Source: CAYRYU01 sp964428355 (GTDB taxonomy: Bacteria > Muiribacteriota > Ozemobacteria > Ozemobacterales > Ozemobacteraceae). From it: 6,924 bases of DNA. Shown in pieces: positions 6,457 through 6,924 of this stretch. The stretch spans positions 1-6,924 of the forward strand of contig CAYRYU010000183.1 in NCBI GenBank assembly GCA_964428355.1, in the 5' to 3' direction. Made by a program: the position numbers and the translations under genes. Each line of letters begins with the position of its first letter. Within the stretch, counting starts at the first letter, position 1. The notes beneath the pieces were generated by a model. That model saw only the letters and a list, made by a program, of their open reading frames with translations, searched no databases and was not told where the DNA came from.

Positions 6457-6717
6457 TCAATTTCCGGGAGGGGGGTTGATTCCGGTTCCGGGAGGGGGAG
6501 GCGGGGTCACTGCGGGGGGTGGGGTCACCATTGGATGATTTACCGAAGCTACTCCGAGGTTCGGGTCTAATCCCTGGGCCTGGGAAGCCATGTTCAAATT
6601 TGCTGGGGGTTTGTACCCCGGAGGTGGGGGAGAGCCGGCGTCTTCGCCGCATCCGGCTATTGTCCAGGCCATTGCTACGACTCCCAGAACGACAAACCAC
6701 TTCCCAAATTGTTTCAC
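6457..6717 (-). CDS. small proline-rich lipoprotein, pilin-linked
   Basis: An 86-residue protein starting at GTG 6717. The GTG has a near-perfect ribosome site, GGAGGG (6722-6727) 4 nt upstream, whereas the longer reading from TTG 6747 has none and spoils the signal peptide. The signal peptide MKQFGKWFVVLGVVAMAWTI ends in a lipobox I-A-G-C with the lipidated cysteine at residue 23. Glycine at +2 instead of aspartate fits outer-membrane sorting by Lol in an enterobacterial-type scheme. The mature 64 residues contain about 19 prolines, with runs PPPP, PPP, PPPPP and PPP, and no predicted fold, so it is probably an extended, disordered tether. It is first in the transcript with the pilin gene 17 nt behind. 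No homologue is recognised; a role in pilus anchoring, secretin region or surface display is inference. Confidence 0.82.
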   Translation of the reverse strand: MKQFGKWFVVLGVVAMAWTIAGCGEDAGSPPPPGYKPPANLNMASQAQGLDPNLGVASVNHPMVTPPPAVTPPPPPGTGINPPPGN

Positions 6718-6721
6718 GAAA

Positions 6722-6727
6722 CCCTCC
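6722..6727 (-). promoter_or_regulatory. Shine-Dalgarno deciding the lipoprotein GTG start
   Basis: GGAGGG followed by TTTC and then GTG (6717). This is the strongest ribosome site in the window and moves the start 10 codons downstream of the longest open frame. Confidence 0.8.
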
Positions 6728-6768
6728 AAAGAAGATGAATTTCCCAATCAATGATTTCGTACGTCCAA

Positions 6769-6792
6769 GAATGAGCTATTCACCCTCATTCT
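6769..6792. repeat. 8-bp inverted repeat over the expected transcription start
   Basis: AGAATGAG (from 6768) pairs perfectly with CTCATTCT (6785-6792), with a 9-nt loop. The right arm ends one base from the -10 box (6794-6799) of the lipoprotein-pilin promoter, so the dyad covers the predicted start at about 6785-6788. It could be a repressor operator or, in RNA, a 5' hairpin that protects the message. Confidence 0.5.
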
Positions 6793-6793
6793 G

Positions 6794-6822
6794 AATATAA
6801 TATCGGCAGAAAGGACTGTCAA
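6794..6822 (-). promoter_or_regulatory. consensus sigma70 promoter of lipoprotein-pilin operon
   Basis: On the - strand a perfect TTGACA (6817-6822) is followed after exactly 17 bp by TATATT (6794-6799). Predicted start is near 6787, giving a leader of about 70 nt before GTG 6717. Many pilin genes use sigma54 promoters under PilSR control; no matching -24/-12 element in the right orientation was found here, so housekeeping-sigma transcription is favoured. Confidence 0.8.
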
Positions 6823-6924
6823 GTTGAGGGATCCCCAACATCGAAGGCCCGAAAACCGAGTCTGATGCAAAACGACTCACTAGATTTGGCACAGAGGCCC
6901 CGAGACACGGAGATGAAGAAGGGA
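6823..6924. other. non-coding scaffold end
   Basis: No convincing gene. The last ~36 bases (6889-6924) are purine-rich with ACAGAG, GAGACACGGAG and GATGAAGAAGG, resembling the CACAGAGACACGGAG-type degenerate repeats often seen between genes in environmental bacterial genomes, which may explain why assembly stops here. This likeness is from memory and is weak. Confidence 0.3.

Noticed and set aside
5765..6538. 257-codon + strand open frame opposite the pilin
   Set aside because: Complementary to a canonical pilin with clear leader and Shine-Dalgarno; its own translation is low-complexity Gly/Val/Asp.
5786..6751. 321-residue reading of the pilin starting at 6751
   Set aside because: The extra N-terminal 104 residues are Arg/Ser/Pro-rich out-of-frame translation of the lipoprotein gene and would bury the prepilin cleavage site. 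The ATG at 6439 has a good Shine-Dalgarno and gives the normal five-residue leader.
6887..6901. TGGCAC resembling the -24 element of a sigma54 promoter
   Set aside because: It lies on the + strand, pointing away from the pilin operon, and the matching -12 GC element (TTGC) is absent (CCCC instead).

Overview
This window looks like a scaffold from a metagenome-assembled bacterial genome. It is fairly GC-rich, with a run of exactly 100 Ns and genes packed to both ends. The organism is a diderm: it has type IV pilus (or closely related type II secretion) machinery and a lipoprotein with a clear lipobox. The proteins would suit a deltaproteobacterium-like lineage or a candidate phylum such as Riflebacteria, but nothing here fixes the taxon. 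No rRNA, tRNA, CRISPR array, insertion sequence or phage gene was seen.

Left half, + strand (47-3815): three genes form an operon: a TPR scaffold protein, a PilB/GspE-family assembly ATPase with an N-terminal tandem MshEN motif that predicts cyclic-di-GMP binding, and a PilC/GspF-family inner-membrane platform protein. A near-consensus sigma70 promoter (TTTACA-N17-TATATT with an extended -10) ends 7 nt before the first ATG, so the operon's first transcript is probably leaderless.

Right half, - strand (6822 down to 3837), convergent with the first operon: a consensus promoter (TTGACA-N17-TATATT) with an inverted repeat over the expected transcription start drives a small proline-rich lipoprotein (GTG start) and a tryptophan-rich type IV pilin. 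A 12-bp perfect hairpin follows the pilin. Then come an ABC-2-type permease and, coupled by a TGATG stop-start overlap, a TPR-like helical protein with a His/Asp/Glu-rich linker and a C-terminal membrane segment. The last gene is interrupted by the 100-N gap.

Taken together, the window encodes motor, platform and major-pilin-like parts of a pilus with several accessory proteins. Missing are a retraction ATPase (PilT), alignment proteins (PilMNOP), secretin (PilQ), prepilin peptidase (PilD) and the ATPase partner of the permease. The most interesting part is the pilin-linked ABC permease plus tail-anchored TPR protein. This recalls the PilGHI ABC exporter in the Myxococcus xanthus pil cluster, but comes with an uncharacterised partner. 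The proline-rich lipoprotein encoded immediately before the pilin is the second candidate for something new.
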